Below, in pieces: positions 26,742 to 35,166 of a stretch of DNA of 64,000 nt. The stretch's first letter is position 1, and every line of letters starts with the position of its first letter. The notes under the pieces are model-generated. The model ran no database searches. It saw only the letters and a program-made list of their open reading frames with translations, and was not told where the DNA came from. The translations under genes and the position numbers were made by a program. Source of the stretch: an uncultured Alphaproteobacteria bacterium (lineage in GTDB: Bacteria; Pseudomonadota; Alphaproteobacteria; Rhodobacterales; Rhodobacteraceae); NCBI GenBank assembly GCA_929200255.1, contig CAKMYZ010000007.1, forward strand, positions 62,001-126,000, in the 5' to 3' direction.

Positions 26742-27889
26742 AGGTTTTCCTGATCGCCGGCGAGGCCTCTGGCGATAAGCTCGGGGCGGCCTTAATGGTG
26801 GGCCTCAAAGAATTTCAACCCGATGTGCAGTTTGACGGGGTTGCGGGGCCCTTGATGCAGGCCGAAGGCATGCAAAGCCGCTTTCCCATGGATGAACTCA
26901 GCGTCATGGGGCTGGCTGAGATACTGCCGAAATACCGTGCGCTCAAGGCGCGGATCAGGCAGATGGTCGAGGCGATCATCGCAACCAAACCTGACGTATT
27001 GATTACCATCGACAGCCCGGATTTCTGCCTGCGCGTGGCGCGGCTGGTCAAAGCGGCCAGTGATGTCCGGACGGTGCATTATGTGGCGCCCACAGTCTGG
27101 GCCTGGCGTCCGGGGCGCGCGGCCAAGATGGCGCATCACATCGATCACGTCCTGGCGCTGTTCCCGTTTGAACCGCCACTGATGCAGGCGGCAGGCATGG
27201 CCTGCGACTTTGTTGGCCACCCGGTTGTGGCAGAACCTGTCGCCAGCGACGCAGATGCCGCGCGTTTGGGCGCGGGCACGGTCGTGCTGGTCCTGCCGGG
27301 CAGCCGCAAGGGCGAGGTGTCGCGATTGGCGGATCGCTTTGGCGATGCGGCGGCACAGATCGCGGCCAAACTGCCCGATGCGCGTTTTGTCATCCCCACA
27401 ACAGGCGGCGTGCATGATCTGGTGCAGGACCGGGTGGCGCATTGGAAAGTGCCGGTCACGGTTCTGCCACCCGGCTCTGCCGACAAATCCGCATGGTTCA
27501 AACGGGCCGATGTGGCGCTGGCTGCCTCTGGCACGGTGTCGCTGGAATTGGCGGCGGCGCAGACACCGATGGTGATTGCTTATGATATGGCTTGGCTCAG
27601 CCGGATCATCATTGGGCAGATGCTGATGGTGGATACGGTGACGTTGGTGAACCTTGTCAGCGACACCCGCATGGTGCCCGAATTTATCGGCAAGGATTGC
27701 GTCGCAGGGTCAATTGCCGATGCTGTGCTGGATGTGCTGGCAAAGCCCGACGCACAGCGCGCGGCAATGGCGCTGACGATGGAACGTCTGGGGCAGGGCG
27801 GCGACGCCCCCGGCCTACGCGCGGCGCGCGCGGTTCTGGCGGGGCTTGAAGATGCGACCGTCAAGAATGATCAGACCACAGGCAAGTAG
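26738..27889 (+). CDS. lpxB: lipid-A-disaccharide synthase
   Basis: 383 residues, a GT19 glycosyltransferase. The N-terminal motif FLIAGEASGDKLGAALM and later YVAPTVWAWRPGRAAKM, FEPPLM and LPGSRKGEV are characteristic. It joins lipid X and UDP-diacylglucosamine to form the lipid A disaccharide. It is the last gene of the envelope cluster. Its final 75 bp overlap, in antisense, the 3' end of the convergent EamA transporter gene; the coding frame itself looks complete. Confidence 0.96.
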   Translation: MKVFLIAGEASGDKLGAALMVGLKEFQPDVQFDGVAGPLMQAEGMQSRFPMDELSVMGLAEILPKYRALKARIRQMVEAIIATKPDVLITIDSPDFCLRVARLVKAASDVRTVHYVAPTVWAWRPGRAAKMAHHIDHVLALFPFEPPLMQAAGMACDFVGHPVVAEPVASDADAARLGAGTVVLVLPGSRKGEVSRLADRFGDAAAQIAAKLPDARFVIPTTGGVHDLVQDRVAHWKVPVTVLPPGSADKSAWFKRADVALAASGTVSLELAAAQTPMVIAYDMAWLSRIIIGQMLMVDTVTLVNLVSDTRMVPEFIGKDCVAGSIADAVLDVLAKPDAQRAAMALTMERLGQGGDAPGLRAARAVLAGLEDATVKNDQTTGK

Positions 27890-28738
27890 CGTAAAACCCG
27901 CATAAGCGCGCAGCGGCAGGGCTTCACCCAAAAACACAGCCCCCAGCACAATCGCCACAGGGGCCACCAGCAAAGTACACAGCATCAGATTACCGCTGCC
28001 CGCCATAGCCAGCACGCGGTAATACAGCATATAGGCAATGGCTGTGGCGACGATGGCGTAATAGCCAATGGCAACCCATGTCTGGGGCGCCAGATCCAGC
28101 GTTAGAGGCCCTTCGATCAACCAAGCAGCCGGCAGGGTGACCAGCGAGGCCCCGGTCAGCATACCAGCAGCGGCAACCTGCGGTGACAGGCCGCTGAGCA
28201 TCTTGCGCGCCCAGACACCGGCCAAGGCATAGCTGATTGTGCCACCTATCACGGCAAGTTGGCCAAGCGAGCGTAGATCAAAATCCTTGAATGCCGAAAG
28301 GCCAATGGCGGTTGCTACGCCAAAGAACCCAAGCGTCACCCCCAGTGCTTTGCGTGCCGTCAGCCGTTCATCGGCAAAGAACAACGCGGCGGCAATCACC
28401 CCAAAGATGGCGGTGGCGGCGTTAAGGATGGATGTGAGGCCGGTAGAGATATGCAACTGCCCCCAGGCCATCAGACTGAAGGGAATGACGTTGTTGAGAA
28501 ACCCCATAACAACAAAAGCTCCCCAGATGCGCGGGTCTGCAGGCAGGGGCAGGCGGCGCAGCAGCACATAGGCCCAGAGGATCAGCATGGCCCAGCCGGT
28601 GCGATGGGCGACCGAACTCAGCGGGCCGATTTCGTTTAGCGCAATGCGGATCGACAGGAACGAACCGCCCCAAATGAAAGAGAGCAGCAAAAGCTCGGCC
28701 CAGGCGCGCGAGGAAATGGTTTTTTGAACGGGTGACAT
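27815..28738 (-). CDS. EamA/DMT-family transporter
   Basis: 307 residues from ATG 28738; the frame extends to a TTG 12 codons upstream. Ten hydrophobic segments in two EamA repeats are visible (WAELLLLSFIWGGSFLSIRI in the first; QVAAAGMLTGASLVTLPAA in the second). The family exports metabolites such as amino acids; the substrate is unknown. The stop lies inside lpxB, giving a 75-bp convergent overlap, and the basic tail KPRQNRARRA is encoded in the overlap. No terminator lies between the two genes. Confidence 0.85.
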   Translation of the reverse strand: MSPVQKTISSRAWAELLLLSFIWGGSFLSIRIALNEIGPLSSVAHRTGWAMLILWAYVLLRRLPLPADPRIWGAFVVMGFLNNVIPFSLMAWGQLHISTGLTSILNAATAIFGVIAAALFFADERLTARKALGVTLGFFGVATAIGLSAFKDFDLRSLGQLAVIGGTISYALAGVWARKMLSGLSPQVAAAGMLTGASLVTLPAAWLIEGPLTLDLAPQTWVAIGYYAIVATAIAYMLYYRVLAMAGSGNLMLCTLLVAPVAIVLGAVFLGEALPLRAYAGFTLLACGLIILDGRIFKPRQNRARRA

Positions 28739-28798
28739 GGGTGCGACTTGACCGGTTTGGCCCGGCAGGCGCAACCCGGATCATGCGCATGGACAAAG

Positions 28799-28828
28799 AA
28801 AAAGCCCCGCCGGGTTGGGCGGGGCTTT
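28799..28828 (-). terminator. intrinsic terminator for the porin gene
   Basis: AAAGCCCCGCC (28801-28811) pairs with GGCGGGGCTTT (28818-28828). On the minus strand the stem runs into TTTTTCTTTG. It is 22 bp past the stop of the FadL-like gene. Confidence 0.85.
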
Positions 28829-28850
28829 GGATAGCTAGGTTTGGTAGGAG

Positions 28851-29936
28851 TTAGAACGTGTAGCCAACCTTGAAGCCGACAGCGATAGCACTGTTGTCTT
28901 CAAAATCTGCGACCGGGATGTCTGGCCCCAACTCTGGTCTTGCGTCACCTGCAACAACGTAACGAACTCCGCCTGACAGCGTGACGTTGTCATTCACGTT
29001 GTACTGGCCACCCAGCCCAATGGAATAACTTCCGTTTGTTGGTGCCAAAGGTGAAACCAGATCGTCTTCGCCTTCGGTGTCAAGTGTTGCACTGAGCGAT
29101 GCGGAGAATACGTCGTTAAAGCGGCGACCAACGCCAACCGTGTATGTGTAGCCATCCTCAATATCGGTGATCGACTCTGGAATACCGGTCGGTTGGAGAA
29201 TGACGGTGCTGTATTCTGCCCAGCGAACCGACCCGAACAGCAATGTATCCGCAGCGATACCAGTCTGGAAGTCAAGGTTGACGGCCTGCGGGGTTGTTAC
29301 ATCGGTATCAGAAGCGGGTCCGCCGCCGACGGATGCTGAGAATTCGTGCTCAATTTCCGAAAAATACGTCAGTGCGATGCGCAAGGCGATTTCGGGGCGT
29401 TCATAAGCGCCACCGATAGCATAACCGTATGCGACACTATCATCCAATTCCACCGTCGTACCCGCGCCGGGCAATGCGATGTCGGCATTCACGCGCTGAA
29501 TGCGCAAGCCACCATGAGCACTGAAATTCGCATCAAATTTATAGCGGGCGAGACCGGTCAGTGCCACTGCGTTCAGTTCACCTGCTGTGGGTGTCAGCGG
29601 TGCGTCAGTGTCGGATGGATAGTCAATGTCGGCGCCATAGGGCTCATCCAAGATCAGTGCAAAGGACCATTGGTCATTGATATCGCGCTTGTAGCCCAGC
29701 CCGAGTTGGCTGTAGCTTCCGGCGACATTGCTGATAGAGCCAGAGGCGGCAGGGTTCAGGGGGGACGCTAGCGAAACCCCGTCCACGTCTGGCATTATGT
29801 AGCCGAAGCTCAATTCCGCGTAGTTACCGTCTTCGAAAATGATCCCGACGGGCTGCCCCGAGCGATCAAGGCCAACGGCCTGCGCCATGCTTGTCGTGAG
29901 CAGTAGCGCTGCCCCTGCTGTCATTACGTTTTTCAT
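28851..29936 (-). CDS. FadL/OMPP1-like outer membrane transport protein
   Basis: 361 residues with a signal peptide (MKNVMTAGAALLLTTSMAQA). The rest alternates short beta strands and ends in GFKVGYTF, the C-terminal Phe expected of an outer-membrane barrel. The N-terminal YAELSFGYIMPDVDG and the strand pattern fit the FadL family, which brings fatty acids and other hydrophobic compounds across the outer membrane. It is somewhat shorter than E. coli FadL. It is monocistronic, with its own terminator and a 17-bp palindrome 60 bp upstream. Confidence 0.82.
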   Translation of the reverse strand: MKNVMTAGAALLLTTSMAQAVGLDRSGQPVGIIFEDGNYAELSFGYIMPDVDGVSLASPLNPAASGSISNVAGSYSQLGLGYKRDINDQWSFALILDEPYGADIDYPSDTDAPLTPTAGELNAVALTGLARYKFDANFSAHGGLRIQRVNADIALPGAGTTVELDDSVAYGYAIGGAYERPEIALRIALTYFSEIEHEFSASVGGGPASDTDVTTPQAVNLDFQTGIAADTLLFGSVRWAEYSTVILQPTGIPESITDIEDGYTYTVGVGRRFNDVFSASLSATLDTEGEDDLVSPLAPTNGSYSIGLGGQYNVNDNVTLSGGVRYVVAGDARPELGPDIPVADFEDNSAIAVGFKVGYTF

Positions 29937-29995
29937 GTCCTCATCCCTGTCATGAACAAATTAGTGCAGTTGACCCTAAGGAGCGCCAGGCCTTT

Positions 29996-30012
29996 GCGTC
30001 AATTATTGACGC
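29996..30012. promoter_or_regulatory. perfect palindrome upstream of the FadL-like gene
   Basis: GCGTCAAT-T-ATTGACGC, 8-bp arms around one base, 60 bp upstream of the porin start. Read on the minus strand the second arm contains TTGACG, a plausible -35 element, so a bound regulator would compete with polymerase. Confidence 0.45.
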
Positions 30013-30083
30013 CACGTCACCAATCAGGCCGCGTCGCAGCGTCACGAACTTGCAAAGAAGGGGCAGGAGCCCGGCAGGCATCC

Positions 30084-30947
30084 TTATGCAAGCTGTCGCA
30101 TTGCATTCTGGATGTTGAGCCAATTGGCCGCAAATATCAATGCTGCGCCCACAAATATCCACGGGTCAAGCGGCTCTGCATAAAGTAGAACCCCGACCAC
30201 TGCAATTGTCGGCAGGCGGATAAAATCGATGGGGGTCACCACACTCGCTGGCGCAAGCCGCAGCGCGTTGGTCAGGCAGAAATGCGCCAGCAACCCCGTG
30301 CAGCCAACCACCGCGACCCAAGGCAACGCCGCCAGGGAGGGGGTCGCAAGGTCACCGTCGTAACCTGCACAGATCAAACCCAAAACGGCCTGCATCGTGG
30401 TCAGGTAGAACAGGATCGTCGTGGTCGTCTCGCTCCGGGTCAGCATCCGCGTGAAGATCGCAGTGAATGCAAAGAATATAGCACAGCTGGCGGCCGCGAT
30501 CAGGCCAAGGTTGATCGCGCTGGGATCGGGCCGCGCCACGATCAGGATACCGGCAAACCCAATGGCGGCACATAGAAATCCGGTGCCGGTCAGCCGTTCC
30601 TTGAGCAGGAGCGGTGAAAGCAGGATCACCCAGATAGGCGTGGTGAACTCCAGCGCAAAGACCTGCGCCAGCGGGATCAGCGTGATCGCCAGAAACCACA
30701 GGTTTTGTCCGACGAAGTGGCACAGGTTGCGGGTTGCGTGAAGTCCAAGCCTGTCCCGGCTGATTTGCCCCAACGTACCCGTAACCCGGGCTACGGCAAC
30801 CACGATCACAATCCCGGTCAGGCTGCGAAATAGCATGATCTCAAACGTATCGAGTTCCAAGCTTACCGCGCGCCCAGCAACCGCCATCAGCGTGAAAGAG
30901 CTGATCGCGCCGATCATCCAGACAGCGGCTTGCAGGGTTGTACTCAT
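30084..30947 (-). CDS. EamA/DMT-family transporter
   Basis: 287 residues, about ten hydrophobic segments in two repeats (AVWMIGAISSFTLMAVAGRA in the first; WVAVVGCTGLLAHFCLTNAL in the second), typical of drug/metabolite exporters. It is not closely similar by eye to the EamA protein encoded at 27815-28738. It stands alone: the next gene upstream (31030) diverges, and the porin gene downstream has its own promoter region. Substrate unknown. Confidence 0.85.
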   Translation of the reverse strand: MSTTLQAAVWMIGAISSFTLMAVAGRAVSLELDTFEIMLFRSLTGIVIVVAVARVTGTLGQISRDRLGLHATRNLCHFVGQNLWFLAITLIPLAQVFALEFTTPIWVILLSPLLLKERLTGTGFLCAAIGFAGILIVARPDPSAINLGLIAAASCAIFFAFTAIFTRMLTRSETTTTILFYLTTMQAVLGLICAGYDGDLATPSLAALPWVAVVGCTGLLAHFCLTNALRLAPASVVTPIDFIRLPTIAVVGVLLYAEPLDPWIFVGAALIFAANWLNIQNAMRQLA

Positions 30948-31029
30948 GCGGGGCAGTTGTCATTGATGCGGGGTGTTTTGCAAGGCCCGTTGCGATGTGT
31001 TTTTGTGATGGGGAACATGAGGTGTATGA

Positions 31030-31638
31030 ATGCGTTGGATTATGGCGATGGTTCTGCTGGCAGGCCCTGTTCAGGCGGATCCAGTGGATGATGTGATGGT
31101 GGCGGCGATGCGCAGTTTTGCGCAGATGCCTGTTGTCACCCGGGTCGGGGTGATTGAAGGGCAATGCGGTGCGGACGCCACCGTGGATGCGCAGGTGGTC
31201 TATTGTACGACACGCAATGAAATTCTGATCACGACCAGCGCCGGCACGCTGCCGCAGGCGCCTTATCTGGTTGCGCATGCCTATGGGCATGCCGTGCAGG
31301 TGCGCCACGGGGTTGCTGACTTCGCACTGTCACAAATTCGCAATCGCCGCAGTGAAGAACAGATGCTGCGCGGCCTTGTGGAGCAGCAGGTGGATTGTAT
31401 CGCGGGGTTTCTGGTCGCGCGGGCTGGCGTGCCGCCTGTGTCGCTCAGGGATTGGATGAGGGTGGAGCCTTTCACCGGCATCCACTGGGGGCGCGATCCT
31501 TTGCACGTGGGCCCGTCTGTCAGCATCGGTCTGGACACCCGTGATGAATGGTTTCAACGCGGTCAGGGCGGTGACCTGGGGCAATGCGCGCCCGGCGAGT
31601 TTACGGCTGATCTGTTGCTGACCGCGCTGCAAGACTAG
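31030..31638 (+). CDS. secreted DUF-type protein resembling a neutral zinc metallopeptidase that lacks the catalytic Glu
   Basis: 202 residues with a short signal peptide (MRWIMAMVLLAGPVQA). The segment VAHAYGHAVQVRHG aligns by eye with the HExxH helix of YpfJ-type metallopeptidases (usual form AHEYGHHVQ), and EQQVDCIAGFLVARAG matches their downstream ExxADCxAG segment. The catalytic Glu is Ala in HAYGH, so both zinc-ligand His and the third-ligand region remain while hydrolysis is unlikely. The gene is intact, so this may be a zinc-binding pseudoenzyme. The assignment rests on these two segments only. Confidence 0.6.
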   Translation: MRWIMAMVLLAGPVQADPVDDVMVAAMRSFAQMPVVTRVGVIEGQCGADATVDAQVVYCTTRNEILITTSAGTLPQAPYLVAHAYGHAVQVRHGVADFALSQIRNRRSEEQMLRGLVEQQVDCIAGFLVARAGVPPVSLRDWMRVEPFTGIHWGRDPLHVGPSVSIGLDTRDEWFQRGQGGDLGQCAPGEFTADLLLTALQD

Positions 31639-31648
31639 AGGCTTGACC

Positions 31649-32476
31649 TTAAACCACGCTACGGGTTGCGAAGACAATTCTATCGGTGTCAGCAAGTGAG
31701 GTAAGGCGTTTGCCCTCTGCCGTTTGCATCGTAAAGCCGGCACTGCAGAGCAGGTCGTAAACGGCTGCGTGGTTTTTTGTGACGGTCAGCATCAATACCC
31801 GCAGGGCGCCAAGCGTCGCTTTCGCACCGCGTAACACGTCAAGTTCTGCACCTTCGGCGTCAATACACAGCGCATCTACATGTAGTCCATGCTGGGTGGC
31901 ATAGTGATCAATTGTGATTGTGTGCACATCGCGTACAGCAACATCTGCCAACGCACCCTTGCGCGACATACGTGCGCGCATTTGCGCGAAATCAGAGCTT
32001 AGCCCATTGCGGAATCCACCAAGTCGTTCCTCATAAAACGGTGCTTTACCGATCCGGTCGCTGACCGCGGCGTTGATGCAGGTCGCATGGGAGCAAGTGC
32101 GGATATTCTGGCGCAAGAATTCGAGATTCTGCTTGCCGGGTTCAAACGCATGAACCTGACCATACCTCCCAACCTGAGAGGCCAGAAACTGCGTGGTAAA
32201 ACCGATATGACCGCCAACCTCAAAAACAGTATCGCCGGGGCGCAGTTTGCGGCGCAGAGCATTCAGCGTGCCAACCTGGCGTTGTTTGCTGCGCAGCCAG
32301 AATTGCTTATGCGTCAGGCCCAGATAGCGAAAAGGCATACCAGCCAATGGGTGCGACATGGTTAGCTGAAAGTCGCATCCCTTGAAAATCTGGCGCGAAA
32401 TTGCGCGACGCACCCGACTGGGCGCAAATGATGTGGTTTGGGATGGGAAGGCGTTCTTTGAAAGGGTCGACTGCAT
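31649..32476 (-). CDS. FkbM family methyltransferase
   Basis: 275 residues. The Rossmann SAM-binding motif is VFEVGGHIGFTTQFLA (about residue 87), followed by VHAFEPGKQNLEFLRQN; the FkbM-type motif LCIDAEGAELDVLRGA lies near residue 207. The family O-methylates sugars, polyketides or other small molecules. The first roughly 75 residues are not part of the fold and contain many basic residues. No glycosyltransferase or polysaccharide cluster is adjacent, so the substrate is unknown. Confidence 0.88.
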   Translation of the reverse strand: MQSTLSKNAFPSQTTSFAPSRVRRAISRQIFKGCDFQLTMSHPLAGMPFRYLGLTHKQFWLRSKQRQVGTLNALRRKLRPGDTVFEVGGHIGFTTQFLASQVGRYGQVHAFEPGKQNLEFLRQNIRTCSHATCINAAVSDRIGKAPFYEERLGGFRNGLSSDFAQMRARMSRKGALADVAVRDVHTITIDHYATQHGLHVDALCIDAEGAELDVLRGAKATLGALRVLMLTVTKNHAAVYDLLCSAGFTMQTAEGKRLTSLADTDRIVFATRSVV

Positions 32477-32514
32477 AAAAGTTCACTCGTTACTTCGCTG
32501 GCGCGAAATTTGCA

Positions 32515-32539
32515 CGTTAAGGTTGATAAAACCTTAACG
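32515..32539. terminator. 25-bp hairpin between guaA and the FkbM gene
   Basis: CGTTAAGGTT and AACCTTAACG form perfect 10-bp arms around GATAA. It is 49 bp downstream of the guaA stop and 39 bp upstream of the FkbM start. No clear T-run follows, so it could be an operator rather than a terminator. Confidence 0.4.
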
Positions 32540-32587
32540 CCTCAATGCAGAGTCAAACTAATTGCGGTTCTCGGGTGAAGGGGTAGT

Positions 32588-34147
32588 TTACTCCCACTCG
32601 ATCGTGCCCGGTGGCTTGCTTGTGATGTCATAGGTCACCCGATTGATTCCGGGTACCTCATTGATGATCCGCGTGGCGGTTTCACCCAGAAATTCATGGC
32701 TGAACGGATAGTAATCCGCCGTCATCCCATCAACTGATGTGACCGCGCGCAAAGCACATGCAAAGTCATAGGTGCGCCCGTCACCCATCACACCAACTGT
32801 GCGCACAGGAAGAATGGCGCAGAATGCCTGCCAGATGTCATCATATAGCCCGTGCTTGCGAATCTGATCGATATAGACCGCATCGGCCTTGCGCAGGATC
32901 TCTAGCTTTTCGCGTGTGATTTCGCCGGGGCAGCGGATTGCCAGACCGGGGCCGGGGAAGGGGTGACGGCCAATGAAGGATGTGGGCAGGCCGAGTTCAA
33001 CACCCAGCGCGCGGACTTCGTCCTTAAAAAGTTCGCGCAGGGGTTCGACCAGTTTCAAGCCCATCTTTTCCGGCAGGCCGCCGACGTTGTGGTGGCTTTT
33101 GATTGTCACCGAGGGGCTACCGGAAAAGCTCACGCTTTCAATGACATCGGGGTACAGCGTACCCTGGGCAAGAAAGGCGGCATCTTCGATTTCATCGGCG
33201 TATTTCTGGAAGACATCGATAAACAACCTGCCAATAATCTTGCGCTTGGTTTCGGGGTCTGACTGACCTTCCAGTTCACCCAGAAACAGATCGCTTTCAT
33301 CGGCATGGATCACCTTGAGGTTCATGTGGTCGCGGAACATGCCCACGACCTCTTCGGCCTCATTGAGCCGCAACAGCCCGTGGTCGACGAAGACACACGT
33401 GAGCTGATCACCAATGGCCTCGTGCAGCAAGGCCGCCGCGACGGAGGAATCGACGCCGCCAGAGAGGGCGCAAATGACGTGGGCGCTGCCCACTTGCTCT
33501 TTGATCGCCGCAATCGCCTGTTCGCGGTAGGCACCCATGGTCCAGTCACCGCAAAACCCCGCAAGACGCACGAAGTTCTCATAGAGCTTGGAACCGTTGG
33601 GGGTATGGTGCACCTCGGGGTGGAATTGCACAGCATAGAAGTTGCGGGCGACGTCCGCCGTGACGGCGTAGGGCGCATTTGGCGAGGTGCCGTAAACCGC
33701 AAAACCTGGCGCGATTTCAGAGACATGGTCGCCGTGGCTCATCCAGACCTGTTCTTTGTCCTCTGCAAACCAACCGTCCAATAGCGACAGTTTACCGGTA
33801 GGCGTTACATAGGCGCGGCCGAACTCGGCAGTGCCTTCTCCGCTGACCACCTTGCCGCCCAGTTGTTCCATCATGGTTTGCTGGCCATAGCAGATGCCCA
33901 GCACCGGGATTCCCATATCAAAGACCGACTGTGGCGCGCGCGGCGACCCTTCGCGGGTCACGCTGTCCGGACCACCTGAAAGGATGACCGCCTTGGGCGC
34001 GAAACCCCTCAGAAAGGTGTCAGTGACGTTCTGGTACGGGTGGATTTCGCAGTAGACATTTAGTTCGCGCAGGCGGCGGGCGATAAGCTGTGTCACCTGA
34101 CTGCCGAAGTCGATGATAAGCAGGCGTTCGTGCGTGATATTTTCCAT
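32588..34147 (-). CDS. guaA: GMP synthase (glutamine-hydrolysing)
   Basis: 519 residues. The N-terminal class I glutamine amidotransferase domain has the nucleophile in [10 protein letters not shown] and the His/Glu pair in [10 protein letters not shown]. The ATP pyrophosphatase P-loop is [12 protein letters not shown] (about residue 228), and the dimerisation domain ends KPPGTIEWE. It converts XMP to GMP. It is monocistronic here, diverging from the gene at 34259. Confidence 0.98.
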   Translation of the reverse strand: MENITHERLLIIDFGSQVTQLIARRLRELNVYCEIHPYQNVTDTFLRGFAPKAVILSGGPDSVTREGSPRAPQSVFDMGIPVLGICYGQQTMMEQLGGKVVSGEGTAEFGRAYVTPTGKLSLLDGWFAEDKEQVWMSHGDHVSEIAPGFAVYGTSPNAPYAVTADVARNFYAVQFHPEVHHTPNGSKLYENFVRLAGFCGDWTMGAYREQAIAAIKEQVGSAHVICALSGGVDSSVAAALLHEAIGDQLTCVFVDHGLLRLNEAEEVVGMFRDHMNLKVIHADESDLFLGELEGQSDPETKRKIIGRLFIDVFQKYADEIEDAAFLAQGTLYPDVIESVSFSGSPSVTIKSHHNVGGLPEKMGLKLVEPLRELFKDEVRALGVELGLPTSFIGRHPFPGPGLAIRCPGEITREKLEILRKADAVYIDQIRKHGLYDDIWQAFCAILPVRTVGVMGDGRTYDFACALRAVTSVDGMTADYYPFSHEFLGETATRIINEVPGINRVTYDITSKPPGTIEWE

Positions 34148-34258
34148 GCCGCGTCGGTAAACGCAGGTCCGGGGTTGTGCAAGGGGGTGGATGTCGAATT
34201 GAACCGCGCAAAATCAGGAAAAATGTGATATCCTGATGCTATTATACGAGGAGAAATT

Positions 34259-35062
34259 ATGATGCAGATATTTGAACACACGTTGGCCCGGGTGGCCGTT
34301 TGGAACCTGGCTGGTTTTGGCGGAATTGATAACGACCGGATGAAACGGCAGGCCGAAGGGCTGGCTTTGCTGGACGCTGAACTGGTGACCTTGGTTGAGG
34401 TCAATCCGGTCAGCTACATTGATACTATGGCGGCCGAGATTGGCACCTATGGGGTGCATTATGACACCACGATCCTGCCGCAGCCCGGCGCGCTTCATAT
34501 CGGGTTCCTGCACAAGAAGGGTGTCGAGGTGAAGAATGCCGCACTGATCCCTGGGTCAGAGGGGGACTATACCACCGGGCGCAGGGCTATTTCGGTCGAC
34601 GTCAAGATGGGCAAGTTTTCGGCGCATCTGCTGGGTGTGCACCTGAAGTCCGGGCGCGACAAACCCCAGCAAAAGCTGCGTGACACCCAATGCGTGGCCA
34701 TTGGCAACTACCTGACCGACTTGCGCAACACACCGGGTTTCAAACGCAAGACCCTGTTGCTGATGGGCGATTTTAATATGATCCCCGGTCAGGATGTCAG
34801 CAATTTCCACCACCTGGGCGGTGATGATTTGATGGATTTCGTTTCAAGCTGGGATTTGCAGGATCGTTTCAGCCATATCCTTGATAAAGGTCGGGCGAAT
34901 CTGCTGGATGGCTTTGCGGTGTCGCGGACCTTTGCCACCGACTATGTGCGTGGTTCACTGCGCCTGTTCCCGATGCATTGGACAATGGATATGGGACGGG
35001 AGCGGTTCAAGGATGAGGTGTCCGATCACCTGCCGTTTGTTGCGAGTTTCCGGGTGTTCTGA
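34259..35062 (+). CDS. endonuclease/exonuclease/phosphatase family protein
   Basis: 267 residues after a strong GAGGAGAA ribosome site; two consecutive ATGs, either could start. The EEP-fold motifs are RVAVWNLAGFGGI near the N-terminus (Asn ligand), TLVEVNPV (Glu ligand), HLLGVHLKSGRD, LLLMGDFNMIPG (Asp/Asn) and DEVSDHLPFVASF (catalytic His). There is no signal peptide. The fold covers nucleases, phosphoinositide phosphatases and sphingomyelinases; which one cannot be decided. Confidence 0.88.
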   Translation: MMQIFEHTLARVAVWNLAGFGGIDNDRMKRQAEGLALLDAELVTLVEVNPVSYIDTMAAEIGTYGVHYDTTILPQPGALHIGFLHKKGVEVKNAALIPGSEGDYTTGRRAISVDVKMGKFSAHLLGVHLKSGRDKPQQKLRDTQCVAIGNYLTDLRNTPGFKRKTLLLMGDFNMIPGQDVSNFHHLGGDDLMDFVSSWDLQDRFSHILDKGRANLLDGFAVSRTFATDYVRGSLRLFPMHWTMDMGRERFKDEVSDHLPFVASFRVF

Positions 35063-35166
35063 CTGCGCATGTCGGTTTTCCCCCTGAGGGGCCGCAAAAT
35101 TAGCAGGGTCTGGCCGTGGCACATTGTATCACAAGCGCAACTGCTACCTCGCACGGGAGAACCGAG

